From positions 2,046,001 to 2,110,000 of the forward strand of contig NZ_CP104582.1 of the NCBI RefSeq assembly GCF_029814935.1: a stretch of DNA of 64,000 nt. The letters run 5' to 3'. Of the stretch, positions 36,925 through 45,795 are shown piece after piece (within the stretch, counting starts at the first letter, position 1; each line of letters begins with the position of its first letter). A program made the position numbers and the translations under genes. Below the pieces are notes generated by a model. It was given only the letters and a program-made list of their open reading frames with translations, was not told the DNA's origin and did not search any database. The stretch comes from Pseudomonas sp. GD03919 (lineage in GTDB: Bacteria; Pseudomonadota; Gammaproteobacteria; Pseudomonadales; Pseudomonadaceae).

Positions 36925-38784
36925 TCAGCGACGACACACTCCGACGCTTTTCGGAATTATTTCATCAGGGAGCGCAGGAAGCTGAAATTGTGGTTCCGTC
37001 TCCGCTGAGGCGTTTCGCTGTCTGCGCGTATTGGACCCGACAAACGTAAGCAGCAAATACGGATTGTTGGGCGGCACCTCCTCGAATAGGTGCCGCGGAT
37101 CCGCCAGCAGGTAGCCGTGTAACTGCCGCGACTTGCGTGGCCCCGTCACCTCGCAGGTCCAGATGTTCAGGCCGCTGTCTTGCTTACGGTGCAGTTGCAG
37201 CTTCTCGAAGCGGCGCTGCACCCACTGCCAGTCGGCTATCTGGTCTTGCTTGGCAAGCGTGGCTGTTTGCAGGTGTTCTCTGGCGTAGCGCTGGAATACT
37301 CCGGGGCTGACCAGGAAAGCCGTGTCGGCCACGCTATGCACCAGGGCCTTGGCGTCGTTGATGATCAGCTTGTGGCTCTGGATGCGTTGCTTCAGCCAGG
37401 CCATGAAGTGTTCGCCTGATGGGGGTTCCCGAGAGCCTTCGCTGTTCGAACAGGATAAGCGATCGGGCGTTGGCACCGGGGCATCGATCGGAGCCTGCAG
37501 GATCGGTTTGGGGCCGGCTGTACCGAGTAGGCCCAGCAGGGCATCGACACTGTCAGCGGCGGGCGTCTCTGCTGGCGCGGGCGTAGTAGTGGCGGCTGGT
37601 GCGTCGTCGGTGTCGGTTGCCGGTAGTGCCTCGGCCTCATCCTTGGCCTCCGGTTCCACGACTACGGTGCCGGCGAACGACGCTGGGCGGTCATCTGCCT
37701 CCCAGATCAGGGCCGGAGTCAGCCGCAGCAGCGTGAAGGTGTGCGACCAGCCGGTTTCGCTCGTGATGGTCGCCCGCCAGATCGCTCTGCCGTCGGGGGA
37801 GGGTTGCAGCATGCCGTGATCCTGGAGCACGTTAAATAGCGAGGTGTTGCTGCTGGGAATGCCGTCGATGCCCTGTGCCAGTAGGTGGGCACGCAACTTG
37901 TCCGAAACCGTTTTGCTGACAAGCCAGAGCGCGTCCTGGGTCAGCCAGCCATCGGATGGACCGGCCTGGTTCAGCTTGAGTTCTGCTTTCAGCAGGTAAC
38001 GCAGGCCATCGAGCAGTTTGCGCTGCAGGCTGTGCGTTGGGGCCGTCATGGCTCGAGCCGGATCGCCTCCCAGGGACTGGGCAACCGAGGCACGGTCGGC
38101 GTGGATGACCAGCTCTCCCAAGATGCCGGCATGCTCGTACTGACCTGCCAGTAGGTGTAGCAGGTGTCCCCAAAGAGCAGGGAAGGTGCTGAGCCAGTCG
38201 AGGAGGTCCCGATCAAGGATCTGGGTGTAGAGCAGGCCGGCCGCAGCGCCATGCAGCTTGTAGTCACGCCCTTTGCTGTAGCGAAAGCGGTAGGGCTGGT
38301 CCAGGGGGCCATGCCAGGGATGCCAGAGGCTGCCATCCTGGCGTTCGATGCGCAGGTCCACGGCGATCTTGCCGATATCGTGGAGCAGGGCGCCGTAGGC
38401 GATGCCGGCGGACCAGGCATCGGCCTGTGCCGCTTGGTCTTCAGGGGCGGCGCCCGTGGGCAGCAGGTAGGACTGGCGCAGTTTCAGGCTGTAGGCAACC
38501 AGTTCCAGACCGTGATCGAGCATGCCGCCGTGGTAGGCGTGATGATGGGCCTCGCTGGCCGGGAGCTGCTGGACCCATTGGGCGTAGCGCTGGATCGGGT
38601 TCAGGTAGAGCTGCTGGAACTGGGGATGGGACAGCGCGGTGAGTTCCCAGATGCGTGCCAGCAGCTGCTGTCGATGGGCGGGCTGGAGCAGGTCATGGGC
38701 CGACTCCACGGGCGTGTAGCTTTCAGGGAGAGGTTCCGGAGGAGGGGCAGCCTTTTGGGGTTTGATGCGAAATAGGCGGAGCAT
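36925..38784 (-). CDS. traI: MOBH-family relaxase TraI (PFGI-1/ICEclc type, TIGR03760)
   Basis: A 619-residue relaxase that nicks and carries the transferred strand. The N-terminal TraI_2 domain shows the HD-hydrolase-like metal motifs of the MOBH class: H85 and H91 (YHGGMLDHGLE) and HD at 135-136 (GALLHDIGK). The C-terminal domain covers about residues 460-600 (LKQRIQSHKLIINDAKALVHSVADTAFLVSPG). A low-complexity acidic and Pro/Thr/Ala linker lies between them. The ATG has GGAG 6 bases upstream. This gene marks the edge of the ICE core; integrase and attachment sites, often near this end in related elements, are not seen next to it. Confidence 0.95.
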   Translation of the reverse strand: MLRLFRIKPQKAAPPPEPLPESYTPVESAHDLLQPAHRQQLLARIWELTALSHPQFQQLYLNPIQRYAQWVQQLPASEAHHHAYHGGMLDHGLELVAYSLKLRQSYLLPTGAAPEDQAAQADAWSAGIAYGALLHDIGKIAVDLRIERQDGSLWHPWHGPLDQPYRFRYSKGRDYKLHGAAAGLLYTQILDRDLLDWLSTFPALWGHLLHLLAGQYEHAGILGELVIHADRASVAQSLGGDPARAMTAPTHSLQRKLLDGLRYLLKAELKLNQAGPSDGWLTQDALWLVSKTVSDKLRAHLLAQGIDGIPSSNTSLFNVLQDHGMLQPSPDGRAIWRATITSETGWSHTFTLLRLTPALIWEADDRPASFAGTVVVEPEAKDEAEALPATDTDDAPAATTTPAPAETPAADSVDALLGLLGTAGPKPILQAPIDAPVPTPDRLSCSNSEGSREPPSGEHFMAWLKQRIQSHKLIINDAKALVHSVADTAFLVSPGVFQRYAREHLQTATLAKQDQIADWQWVQRRFEKLQLHRKQDSGLNIWTCEVTGPRKSRQLHGYLLADPRHLFEEVPPNNPYLLLTFVGSNTRRQRNASAETEPQFQLPALPDEIIPKSVGVCRR

Positions 38785-39017
38785 CGTGTTCTCCGGAAGA
38801 GCCCGCTTCTGGTGACCTTTTAGCCTTTTCGGGTAGCTCTCTTACCCTTGGTATTCCCTTCCTTTCTGGCCCTTGTGGCCTTTTGGCCTGTATCCCTTTG
38901 GCGCGCCAAGCAGGAAAGCGATATGGCTCACGACGGTTAAGCGAGCGGGATGGTCCGTAGTGCAGCAATGGGGCGAGAGGCGGTAAACTGCCGCCGTCAT
39001 TTTCCGTAAGCGATTTC

Positions 39018-39212
39018 ATGACCCTTACTGATGCCACGCTCGCGCTGCTGCTGGCTGCGCGGATACATGGAACCGACACCGCGGTCCGGGCGACGGCGAA
39101 GCGCTGTGTGAAATTGCTGCCACGCAGCAAGCGCGACCTGATCTACAAGGTGGTCGACAGCCGGAGTCCACTCGAGCTGGTGGCGCTCCTGGCGCGGGAG
39201 CTGGAGTTGTGA
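39018..39212 (+). CDS. Small conserved-looking ICE protein (64 residues)
   Basis: A 64-residue, probably helical protein. It is divergent from traI, with a 233-bp gap that holds T-rich tracts and no gene. I do not recognise the family; the position next to the relaxase is where small ICE accessory proteins occur. The Shine-Dalgarno is weak (GTAAG), so the call rests on coding quality and position. The gap to its left is the natural place to look for an origin of transfer. Confidence 0.55.
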   Translation: MTLTDATLALLLAARIHGTDTAVRATAKRCVKLLPRSKRDLIYKVVDSRSPLELVALLARELEL

Positions 39213-39356
39213 CCGTCCGAGCCGAGAGGCGCTGACGCGAGACGTCGTCTGTCAGAGGCCAATCTTTGCATCTCTCCGAGGTGCGCTATAGCTGAGTGGT
39301 CCTGCCCGCCCGCTGCTAATGACCCTTTAGTCCTGGGGAGGGAGCGGTGGGCACTT

Positions 39357-39373
39357 GTACCTGATTTGGGAAC
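39357..39373 (+). promoter_or_regulatory. Imperfect 17-bp operator O1 upstream of the XRE regulator
   Basis: GTACCTGATTTGGGAAC has the layout of the perfect 17-bp dyad 27 bp downstream, with one mismatch in the right arm. Two such sites in tandem before a small regulator gene are typical of autoregulation. Confidence 0.5.
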
Positions 39374-39383
39374 AAGAGGGGTC

Positions 39384-39400
39384 GTACCTTAAACAGGTAC
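39384..39400 (+). promoter_or_regulatory. Perfect 17-bp operator O2 adjoining the XRE start
   Basis: GTACCT-TAAAC-AGGTAC ends 2 bases before the ATG at 39403. It covers a plausible -10 box TTAAAC, with TTGGGA 17 bases upstream as -35. That arrangement would make a nearly leaderless transcript. Confidence 0.6.
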
Positions 39401-39402
39401 GC

Positions 39403-39657
39403 ATGACGGACAGTATCAACAAGCCCGAAACCATTGCCTTGACCGATTGGCTCTGCCGTATGCGCAGGAGCCAAGGGCTTTCGATGCGGGGATTGGCCGA
39501 GCGCCTGGGCGGCAAGCCTCACACCTATGTCCAGAAAGTCGAGTCGGGAGAACGTCGACTCGATGTGGTGGAGTACGTCTGGTATTGCAGGGCTTTGGGC
39601 GTGAATCCCGAAGAGGGAGTCGCCATCGTTGTGGCCAATCTGGCCACCGTGGAGTGA
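39403..39657 (+). CDS. XRE-family helix-turn-helix regulator
   Basis: An 84-residue protein made almost entirely of one Cro/C1-type helix-turn-helix domain (MRRSQGLSMRGLAERLGGKP...YVQKVESGERRLDVVEYV). I use the ATG at 39403; the frame is open further upstream, but that would translate the operators. The tandem 17-bp dyads directly in front, and a third copy over the promoter of the convergent gene at 39696-40001, suggest that it represses both. Small autoregulated repressors of this type switch ICE functions. Confidence 0.82.
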   Translation: MTDSINKPETIALTDWLCRMRRSQGLSMRGLAERLGGKPHTYVQKVESGERRLDVVEYVWYCRALGVNPEEGVAIVVANLATVE

Positions 39658-39695
39658 GTCCCGGCCCGAGCTCAGCGGTACTGTCCCTGGTGGAG

Positions 39696-40001
39696 CTAGT
39701 GCTTGGTGCCGATCGTCGAGTAACTCCGCAAGGGCCCACTCTGTCTGGGAGAACGGTGGATGAGGTCTGCTATCCACTTGGAGGTATTATAGTGGTCGCG
39801 CACTGAAGCCAGTGCTTCCCGGGTCATTTCCAGGAGCCTGCCCAGTTCATGCAAGGCCGCTATGTGGCGAGGGTTTTCGCTCAGCCAGTCCAACAGATTG
39901 TCGGCATGATCGGGCTCGTCCGGGGCCTCGGTGGCCAGCAGGAACAGATCGAGGGTTCGTGCGAAAATTTCCTCGTCTTCCAGATCATCGTGGTTCTTCA
40001 T
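39696..40001 (-). CDS. Small FecR-N-terminal-like (DUF4880-like) protein, tentative
   Basis: A 101-residue acidic protein whose core (NLLDWLSENPRHIAALHELGRL) resembles the short N-terminal domain of FecR-type anti-sigma factors. The match is weak, and no transmembrane or periplasmic part follows. The ATG at 40001 has AGGAAAG 6 bases upstream. It is convergent with the XRE regulator gene and its promoter carries the same 17-bp operator over the -10 box, so it is probably co-controlled. Confidence 0.6.
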   Translation of the reverse strand: MKNHDDLEDEEIFARTLDLFLLATEAPDEPDHADNLLDWLSENPRHIAALHELGRLLEMTREALASVRDHYNTSKWIADLIHRSPRQSGPLRSYSTIGTKH

Positions 40002-40037
40002 TGCGTCTTTCCTGTAGTGACGCCTCTTGGAATTGAT

Positions 40038-40054
40038 GTACCCAATATAGGTAC
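40038..40054 (-). promoter_or_regulatory. 17-bp operator O3 over the promoter of the FecR-like gene
   Basis: On the minus strand GTACCTATATTGGGTAC overlaps the -10 box TATATT, with TTGCTT 16 bases upstream as -35. The length and arms (GTACC...GGTAC) match O2 in front of the XRE gene. Confidence 0.6.
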
Positions 40055-40180
40055 GATTTTCTAAAAAGCAAACCTGCAAAGTACGCAGTGTCGTGGCGTG
40101 GTTCCAGCCAGAGGCGTTTGGAGGACGGACTGTTTGGCGCGATCTGTGCCAGGCTTTGCTTCTCGTGTTCATTTGTGGGA

Positions 40181-40211
40181 AACAAGGTCCCGGCTTGCGC
40201 CGGGCCTTGTT
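40181..40211 (-). terminator. Terminator-like hairpin downstream of ardC-like gene
   Basis: AACAAGG-t-CCCGGC pairs with GCCGGG-CCTTGTT around a 4-base loop, with one bulge, 60 bases after the antirestriction gene stop on the minus strand. It also separates that gene from the promoter of the FecR-like gene. Confidence 0.65.
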
Positions 40212-40270
40212 GGTTGCCGTCAGGACTGTGCCTGCAGGATGACATTGTGCTTGAGCGTAGGAGTTGCCCG

Positions 40271-41245
40271 TCACAGGGGCATGACCAGCTCAGTGGTCGG
40301 AGCGTCGTCTCCGCTTCCCCCTGTCATGGCGTCGTCCGGTTTCCGCGCCAGACCAAGCAGATATTCCGAAGCTTCCCGGGCCTGGCCACTGGCCCGGAAG
40401 ATCGCGCGCTTGTCCGCCTTGAGCAAGCTGAGCCATGACTCGAGGTAACCTTCGTGCCGAAGCTCCCCCTGAATGCCGGCATGAGCGCACAGGAAAGCGG
40501 CGCCCATTTCCGCGACCAGTTCCTCGAAGGCATAGCCGGGAGAGCCGAACGGTGTGGGCGAGATGATTCCTTCGCGCCGCAATCGCGAGTAGTGCCCGCT
40601 CCAGTGGGTCAGTTCGTGCAGGGCGGTGGCGTAGTAGCCGCCTTCGTCGTGGAACTGCGCTTTGGTCGGCAGTTGGATGAAGTCCCGTATCGGGTAGTAG
40701 CACGCCATATCGGTTGGCTTGTGCATGATGCTGGCGCCCGAATTGAGCAGCAGCTGTTCCGCATAGGCGTTGGCCTGGAAGGTGGCTGCTGGCTCGGTTG
40801 CGGCTGGCACTGCCTCGAGTGGTTCGAGGCCTTCTGTCTGCTCGATGTTGAACAGGAAGTGCGTGCGCAGGATGGCGAAGCGCACGAGCTTGGCATGGCC
40901 GTTTTCGTCGAGGATGACCCGACCTGATTCGTCCTTCTCTTCGCGCTCCATCGGCTTGTAGAGAACCGCCAGGGTGCTGTGTTCGCCCTTGCGGATGTGG
41001 CCGCCGGCTTTTTTGGCCTGGTTGAAGGTGAGCCAGCGGTCCTGGCTGTAGCCCCGCATCCTGGCTTCGGCCCACAGCAACGGCAGGTTGATACCGGAGT
41101 AGGGACGCCGGGTGATGGCGTTGATCGGATAGGGCTGGTGGGTGGCGGTTGATCCGGCGGAGGACCAGGGTTTGATCCAGGGGACGACGCCCTGGTCCAG
41201 GGCGCTGACGATCTTGTCCGTGACGCTTTGGTAGATGTCGTGCAT
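40271..41245 (-). CDS. ArdC-like antirestriction protein (ssDNA-binding, zincin-like)
   Basis: A 324-residue protein of the ArdC/polyvalent metallopeptidase type. The N-terminal ssDNA-binding domain (DIYQSVTDKIVSALDQGVVPWIKPW..., about 1-130) is followed by a zincin-like domain with HELTHWSGH and a downstream glutamate-rich helix FEELVAEMGAAFL. Such proteins protect incoming single-stranded plasmid or ICE DNA from restriction. I start at the ATG at 41245, with AAGGTG 7 bases upstream; a GTG 9 bases earlier is possible. The 108-residue gene upstream is in the same direction. Confidence 0.88.
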   Translation of the reverse strand: MHDIYQSVTDKIVSALDQGVVPWIKPWSSAGSTATHQPYPINAITRRPYSGINLPLLWAEARMRGYSQDRWLTFNQAKKAGGHIRKGEHSTLAVLYKPMEREEKDESGRVILDENGHAKLVRFAILRTHFLFNIEQTEGLEPLEAVPAATEPAATFQANAYAEQLLLNSGASIMHKPTDMACYYPIRDFIQLPTKAQFHDEGGYYATALHELTHWSGHYSRLRREGIISPTPFGSPGYAFEELVAEMGAAFLCAHAGIQGELRHEGYLESWLSLLKADKRAIFRASGQAREASEYLLGLARKPDDAMTGGSGDDAPTTELVMPL

Positions 41246-41386
41246 GGCGTTCACCTTGTGAAAGAGAGTGGGGAACGCCGCCCCAGCGGGGAGGTGGTTC
41301 CCCGGTTGGGTGATGGGTTGGCTTCGGTGCCGGTGGCCTGTGCTATCCGCAGGCCGTGATGGCGCTTGGGGCCGCCTGCTGGACGT

Positions 41387-41713
41387 CTACTGCGGGTGCT
41401 CCCGTGTCAGGGATATCTGCAGTGCCACAGACTGGTCTGGGTCTTCGATCAGGCTGAGGCGCAGTTGCAGCCACTGACCGTTCTGCGGGTGTCCCTCCGG
41501 AGCGGTCTGGATCATCTGGAAGTCCACATGGGGCTCGCCTGGATAACCCAGGAGGGCTTCGAAGGCCGCTCGCAGCACGTAACGCAACCGATTTTCCAGC
41601 GGTTGCGCCGAGGCGACGCCGGGGGTGAGCAATACCGCGTCCTGCCAGGCCACTTCGGTGAACGTGACCGGCAGGTTCATGTGGAGCACAGGTGGGGGAC
41701 ATGGATTGGACAT
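41387..41713 (-). CDS. Unknown ICE protein (108 residues)
   Basis: A 108-residue soluble protein (core PVTFTEVAWQDAVLLTPGVASAQ) which I cannot assign. The ATG at 41713 has a perfect GGAGGT 5 bases upstream, which decides it over the much longer open frame. It lies upstream of the ArdC-like gene in the same direction, and small genes of this size are common there in related ICEs. Confidence 0.65.
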   Translation of the reverse strand: MSNPCPPPVLHMNLPVTFTEVAWQDAVLLTPGVASAQPLENRLRYVLRAAFEALLGYPGEPHVDFQMIQTAPEGHPQNGQWLQLRLSLIEDPDQSVALQISLTREHPQ

Positions 41714-42178
41714 GGTCGACCTCCAAGATCGAGACGCGGAGAAACCTGCCCCGTGCGGGTGTTTCCCGCGGGAGTGAATGAGGAGATGGGAAGGAGGCGT
41801 TGCGGGCGAAGCCCGAGCACGCCGGTGGTGGAGTAGTGAGCGTTCATCACCGGCGGAGCGATGACCGTGCGAGCCTCCGAACGCTGATCGCACTTGGGCA
41901 AGAACCACCACGGATGTGGCGTAGTCTCGAAGGTTCCGACTACCTGGGCAGGTGCTGTCTGTGACAGCGCTCCTTACTGGCTAATTAATGGAGCTATCGG
42001 AGGGCGTCAAGCAGCAGGAAAGCTGCGAATTTTCGAGATATTCCGCTGTATTCCAGGGCATGCTGATGGAGCGGCAAAGTGCCGGTATGAACTGATGAAT
42101 GGTGAGGGCAGTCTTAATAAACACGGATTCGTGTGTGCTAGAACATAATCATTGAAACACCCATCCAGAGGTTGCTCC
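41714..42178. other. Gene-free region between divergent ICE genes
   Basis: This holds the promoters of the 108-residue/ArdC-like unit (minus) and of the DUF3742-type gene (plus). I see a perfect small dyad ACACG-GATT-CGTGT at 42121-42134, with CATAAT (42144-42149) as a possible -10 for the plus-strand gene, and GC-rich hairpins near 41750-41770. I recognise no coding region. Confidence 0.4.
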
Positions 42179-42562
42179 ATGGCTGCCATCTCTTCCGCTA
42201 AAGCCTCCCGCGCGAACCGCTGGGCATATGCGTGCGGTATGGCATTGAAGCGCGGCTATCGGCGGATAACCGCGTTCGAATCACGACTGGCTGAGCGTGC
42301 GGTAGCTGCTGGTGTACCTGTTGGAAAATCGCTTGTGCGTGGCGGTTTTCTGATCGCTAAGCTGGCCCTTTTAGGGGGGCTACTTTTCGTGAGTTTCTGG
42401 ATATTCCTGTCATTGCTGAGTTTGGCTGTCTTGTATTTTCTGGTCGTCAACCACCGCTTGAATGGTTCCAAGGACTTCTATGGGTATCAGGCATATGGCG
42501 ATCCCTATGGTGAGTACGAACTTCATCGGACGCCGGGTCAGCCTGATCTTGACGATAAATAA
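42179..42562 (+). CDS. DUF3742-type ICE membrane protein
   Basis: A 127-residue protein with a basic N-terminus (SRANRWAYACGMALKRGYRR) and one or two strongly hydrophobic helices in the middle (FLIAKLALLGGLLFVSFWIF...), ending in a short polar tail with SKDFYGYQAYGDPYGEYELH. Both features fit the DUF3742 family found beside traG in PFGI-1-like ICEs. The ATG at 42179 is chosen for its AGAGGT leader and family fit; a TTG upstream is unlikely. It is convergent with traG. Confidence 0.78.
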   Translation: MAAISSAKASRANRWAYACGMALKRGYRRITAFESRLAERAVAAGVPVGKSLVRGGFLIAKLALLGGLLFVSFWIFLSLLSLAVLYFLVVNHRLNGSKDFYGYQAYGDPYGEYELHRTPGQPDLDDK

Positions 42563-42575
42563 CAGAGGTACCAGG

Positions 42576-44123
42576 TCAGTTTCTCTTCATTGAGGAGCGC
42601 CCGGCTGATGCTAAGGCATCAGTGCCTTTTGAGCCTGCGTTTTGGGCTGTGATTGTGCCTTTAGCCAGCATGCCTTCAGCAACTGAACCAACTCTATATC
42701 CCGCCCAACTCATCGCCGCCAGGAACAGCATCGGCAGTACGATGAACATCGCCCCCATCACATACACGATCACCTGCGCCGTGACCGTTCCGTCCGAAAA
42801 TCCGGCTGTGGGCAAGGTGAGGAGAAGCCGATCGGAAGTCGCCACCTGGTGATACAGGGTATCGAGCATGCTGGAGTCCACCCAGCGTGCCAGTTCCCAC
42901 CAGAAGGTCAGCATGTGCAGGGTGAACAGGGCGAAGGTCAGGGTCATGGCGGTCTTCAACTGGTAGGTACTGACCAGCAGGATCAATGGCAGGCTGATGA
43001 TCACGGCCATGATCAGAAAGGCCTGCACCATCGGCAGCGCCGTACGCAGGGCGTTGAGGGCGGGGAAGTTGCTGAGGGTGCCCAGGGCCAGGCCGGTATT
43101 GGTCGCCATGTTGTTGAGGCCGTGCATGATCGAGCTGCCTCGGGCGCTGGAGCCGTACTCCTGGTAGATCTGGCCCGGTGCCATGGTTAGCGACTGTAGG
43201 CGGGGGCTGACCAGTTCGCGCAGTGCCGCATCCTCGATGTCGCTGGCGGAGCGGCCCGTCAGCCAGCCTTGCAGGCGGGTCAGCAACGATGGGTCGAGCT
43301 GCTGAAGCAGGCGATCACGCAAGCCGATCTCGCTGTCGCTCCACCATTGCCGGCAGGTGGGGTAGCCCGCGCCATTGTCGAGCCGTGGCAGGGAGAGGTC
43401 GCGGCTTTCGTCGTAAGGCCAGTTCACCCGTGGCGTACGCGAGCGGTCCGTATCGTAGTAGCCGGGCGTGTCGAGGAAATAGCGCGAGCCGATCCAGGAC
43501 GCGTCATGGCTTTGCGCTTTGTCCAGCACCGGGCGATTGGTAAACAGCCGCGAGCGGGAGTAGCCGTAGCAGTCGCGGGTGAAGTCGGCGACTTCCTGTA
43601 GCAGCACCTGGCTGTCGATGCGCGAGCTGTCGATCTCCATGCGCATCTGCCGGATATCCGGGGCGCAGGGTATCGCCGCGGTCGCGGCCGCCGTTACGCC
43701 CTTGCTCAAGGCATGCACCAGAAACCACCAGACCGGCACGTTGGCCGACTGTTCGCCGATGGTGTTGAAGGTGGCCGCCCATGCCGTTTCCGCCGGCGTA
43801 GTCACACTGGTCCCGCAGCGTTGGCTGGCCGCGTCGTCGAGGGTCATCGACGCCAGGTTCAGCGGAAGGACCGGCATGCAGCCGAACAGCACCACGATAT
43901 AGGCCAGCCACAGCCGGTTCTCGATCCTGGGCACCGAGAGCAGCCCCTTGTTGCCTTCGTCCGCGCCTTGCTGGCGGGCCGACAGCCACTCCTGCAGGAT
44001 GATCGCGCCGAAGGGCGCGGCGAACAGGCCGGTATCGGCGAGGATGTTCCAGATGCCGTTGTTGATGATCCAGGCCAGCAGGGAGAGGTAAAACTCCAGG
44101 TAGCTGTTGCTGCTCATGAGCAT
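42576..44123 (-). CDS. traG: Conjugal transfer protein TraG (ICE type)
   Basis: A 515-residue membrane protein with N-terminal hydrophobic helices, a large periplasmic part with many aromatic residues (about 100-330) and a cluster of helices at 340-500. This is the layout of the TraG N-domain proteins of mating-pair formation. It takes part in pilus assembly or mating stabilisation. The first ATG has GAGGT 6 bases upstream. It ends the minus-strand transfer operon and lies 9 bases downstream of the 102-residue membrane gene. Confidence 0.88.
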   Translation of the reverse strand: MLMSSNSYLEFYLSLLAWIINNGIWNILADTGLFAAPFGAIILQEWLSARQQGADEGNKGLLSVPRIENRLWLAYIVVLFGCMPVLPLNLASMTLDDAASQRCGTSVTTPAETAWAATFNTIGEQSANVPVWWFLVHALSKGVTAAATAAIPCAPDIRQMRMEIDSSRIDSQVLLQEVADFTRDCYGYSRSRLFTNRPVLDKAQSHDASWIGSRYFLDTPGYYDTDRSRTPRVNWPYDESRDLSLPRLDNGAGYPTCRQWWSDSEIGLRDRLLQQLDPSLLTRLQGWLTGRSASDIEDAALRELVSPRLQSLTMAPGQIYQEYGSSARGSSIMHGLNNMATNTGLALGTLSNFPALNALRTALPMVQAFLIMAVIISLPLILLVSTYQLKTAMTLTFALFTLHMLTFWWELARWVDSSMLDTLYHQVATSDRLLLTLPTAGFSDGTVTAQVIVYVMGAMFIVLPMLFLAAMSWAGYRVGSVAEGMLAKGTITAQNAGSKGTDALASAGRSSMKRN

Positions 44124-44132
44124 GGCGAGACC

Positions 44133-44441
44133 TCACAACCGCGTGATTTCGGCGCAGGTGAACAGCGCGAGGCCCATGATCCCGAGGCGCTGCACCCGCG
44201 GCAGGGCATAAGGGTTGCCTCGCTGGCGCCGCAGCAGATCCAGCCAGAGCGCGAAGAGGGCGCCGTAGAGTAGGGCGCGCCACAGTCGCAGGTAGGGGCG
44301 GGCGGACTCGAACGCCTGCTGCCAGGCCTCGAGGCCACCCAGCAGCGAGCTGCCGAGGATCAGGGCCATGGCCGGCACGAGGATCATCAGGGCGGCAATT
44401 CCCAGCCCGGAGAGCAGTGTGGAGGACAACGATCGCTGCAT
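44133..44441 (-). CDS. Small ICE membrane protein (102 residues)
   Basis: A protein of 102 residues with three hydrophobic segments (about 8-32, 45-65 and 84-98). I know it only as a regular small gene between the TIGR03755 and traG genes of this ICE type. The ATG at 44441 has AGGAG 7 bases upstream, and the start lies 4 bases after the upstream stop, indicating coupling. Confidence 0.75.
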   Translation of the reverse strand: MQRSLSSTLLSGLGIAALMILVPAMALILGSSLLGGLEAWQQAFESARPYLRLWRALLYGALFALWLDLLRRQRGNPYALPRVQRLGIMGLALFTCAEITRL

Positions 44442-44445
44442 GGCG

Positions 44446-45795
44446 TCACTCCTGCCGGGCGTCGGCCTCGTTGAGGCGGCCGGGTTCGGGATCGCCCTGA
44501 TCGACGGTACGCGACGCCTCGGCCCCTGCGGCATGCCGGTCGAGCACCAGGCTGGCGGTGTTGCTGGCCAAGACCTGGCGCACCTGTAGCTCGGTTTGCA
44601 GCAGTCGGATCTCGCGTTCCAGGGTGTCGATGTTTTTCGCCAAAGCGGTCTGTGCCGGTGCGGCGGAAGCGACATTGGGTTCGTGACTGCCCGCCAGCAG
44701 GGTGCGCAGCAACAGGAGCGCCTGGTCGAGCACGCTGGACAGCGCCGTCTCGCTGGCCAGACGGCGTGACAGCAGATTCTGCTCGGGATCGTCGCGCAGG
44801 GCCTCGATGACCCTACGGGTCACCGGCAGCATCGGACTGGAGGCCTTGTCCAGGTTCTCGCGGCTGAGAGGAACCGCGCCCGACAGCAGCTCCTGCAGCG
44901 CTTTCAGGTGCTCGGCATAGGTCTCCTGGATCAGGGGGGTGAGCCCGCCACCGGCGGTCGCCCGCAGGGTTTCGCAGTCATCGCAGGTCGCCACCTCGGT
45001 TTCGCCCAGCACCCGGATGGCCCACTCGGACATCGCCTGGGGCGAGGTCCAGGTGCGGCAGATGGCGCCGTCCTGGCAACTGCCGTCGCCGAGTTCGGCA
45101 GTGTCATCCACCGGCCGGTTGTGCAGCAGGTTGTAGCCTGCGCGTACCACGTCGGAGGTCACCCTGATCGGCGGCTGCCCGTTCCCGCCGGCTTTCTGGC
45201 CGCCGACCCAGGGCACGCCGTTGTTGCCATTGCTGGCCTCGGTGTTCGTCACCGCGGTGACCGCGTCGCCTCCCGAGCGCTCCAGGTTGCCCTGCATCTC
45301 CTGGTTCCTGGCCAGGGCGCCCCAACCGGCTTGGCCGACCTGGTCCGCCATCTTCTCGGCCATGGCCCGGCAGGTGAGTTTCGAGCGATCGAAGTCGATA
45401 CGGCCTTGCATCACGCCGTTGCTGAGCAGCTCGTACAGGCCGGGGTTGGCGCGCTGGATGATCAGCGCGGGCAACGACATGACCGCCTGGGTGGCGTTCT
45501 GCACGATTTCGCCCATGATCCGCTGGAAGCCGTCGGTGACCCCGTTCAACTGGTTCTGCAGGGTGGTGGCGAGGTCCATGTTTCCGCACATCATGTTGGC
45601 GCGCCAGGATAGGCCCACGCCGATACCGCTGGGGCGGTAGAACGAGCTGGGCGAGCCCACCGCCGCACCGCCGCCGATGCTGTACATCACCCGGTCGTCG
45701 AGCACTTCGCCCTGGGTGCCCAGCCGGTAGTCCTCCGCGGCGGCGCCGCTGTGCAGCGCGGCACCCAGCAGCAGGCAGGCGAGCGACCGGTTCAT
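44446..45795 (-). CDS. ICE conjugation protein, TIGR03755 (PFL_4711) family
   Basis: A 449-residue exported protein with a signal peptide (MNRSLACLLLGAALHSGAAA), a TraH-like central region with paired cysteines (ATCDDCETL) and a coiled-coil C-terminus (ALAKNIDTLEREIRLLQTEL). It is expected in the periplasm as part of mating-pair assembly. The start at 45795 overlaps the stop of the upstream gene (ATGA), which decides it over longer frames. Confidence 0.88.
   Translation of the reverse strand: MNRSLACLLLGAALHSGAAAEDYRLGTQGEVLDDRVMYSIGGGAAVGSPSSFYRPSGIGVGLSWRANMMCGNMDLATTLQNQLNGVTDGFQRIMGEIVQNATQAVMSLPALIIQRANPGLYELLSNGVMQGRIDFDRSKLTCRAMAEKMADQVGQAGWGALARNQEMQGNLERSGGDAVTAVTNTEASNGNNGVPWVGGQKAGGNGQPPIRVTSDVVRAGYNLLHNRPVDDTAELGDGSCQDGAICRTWTSPQAMSEWAIRVLGETEVATCDDCETLRATAGGGLTPLIQETYAEHLKALQELLSGAVPLSRENLDKASSPMLPVTRRVIEALRDDPEQNLLSRRLASETALSSVLDQALLLLRTLLAGSHEPNVASAAPAQTALAKNIDTLEREIRLLQTELQVRQVLASNTASLVLDRHAAGAEASRTVDQGDPEPGRLNEADARQE

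Noticed and set aside
36881..37020. ICE attachment site or tRNA gene at the LysR-traI junction
   Set aside because: No tRNA-like cloverleaf, no direct repeat and no integrase could be seen around the junction.
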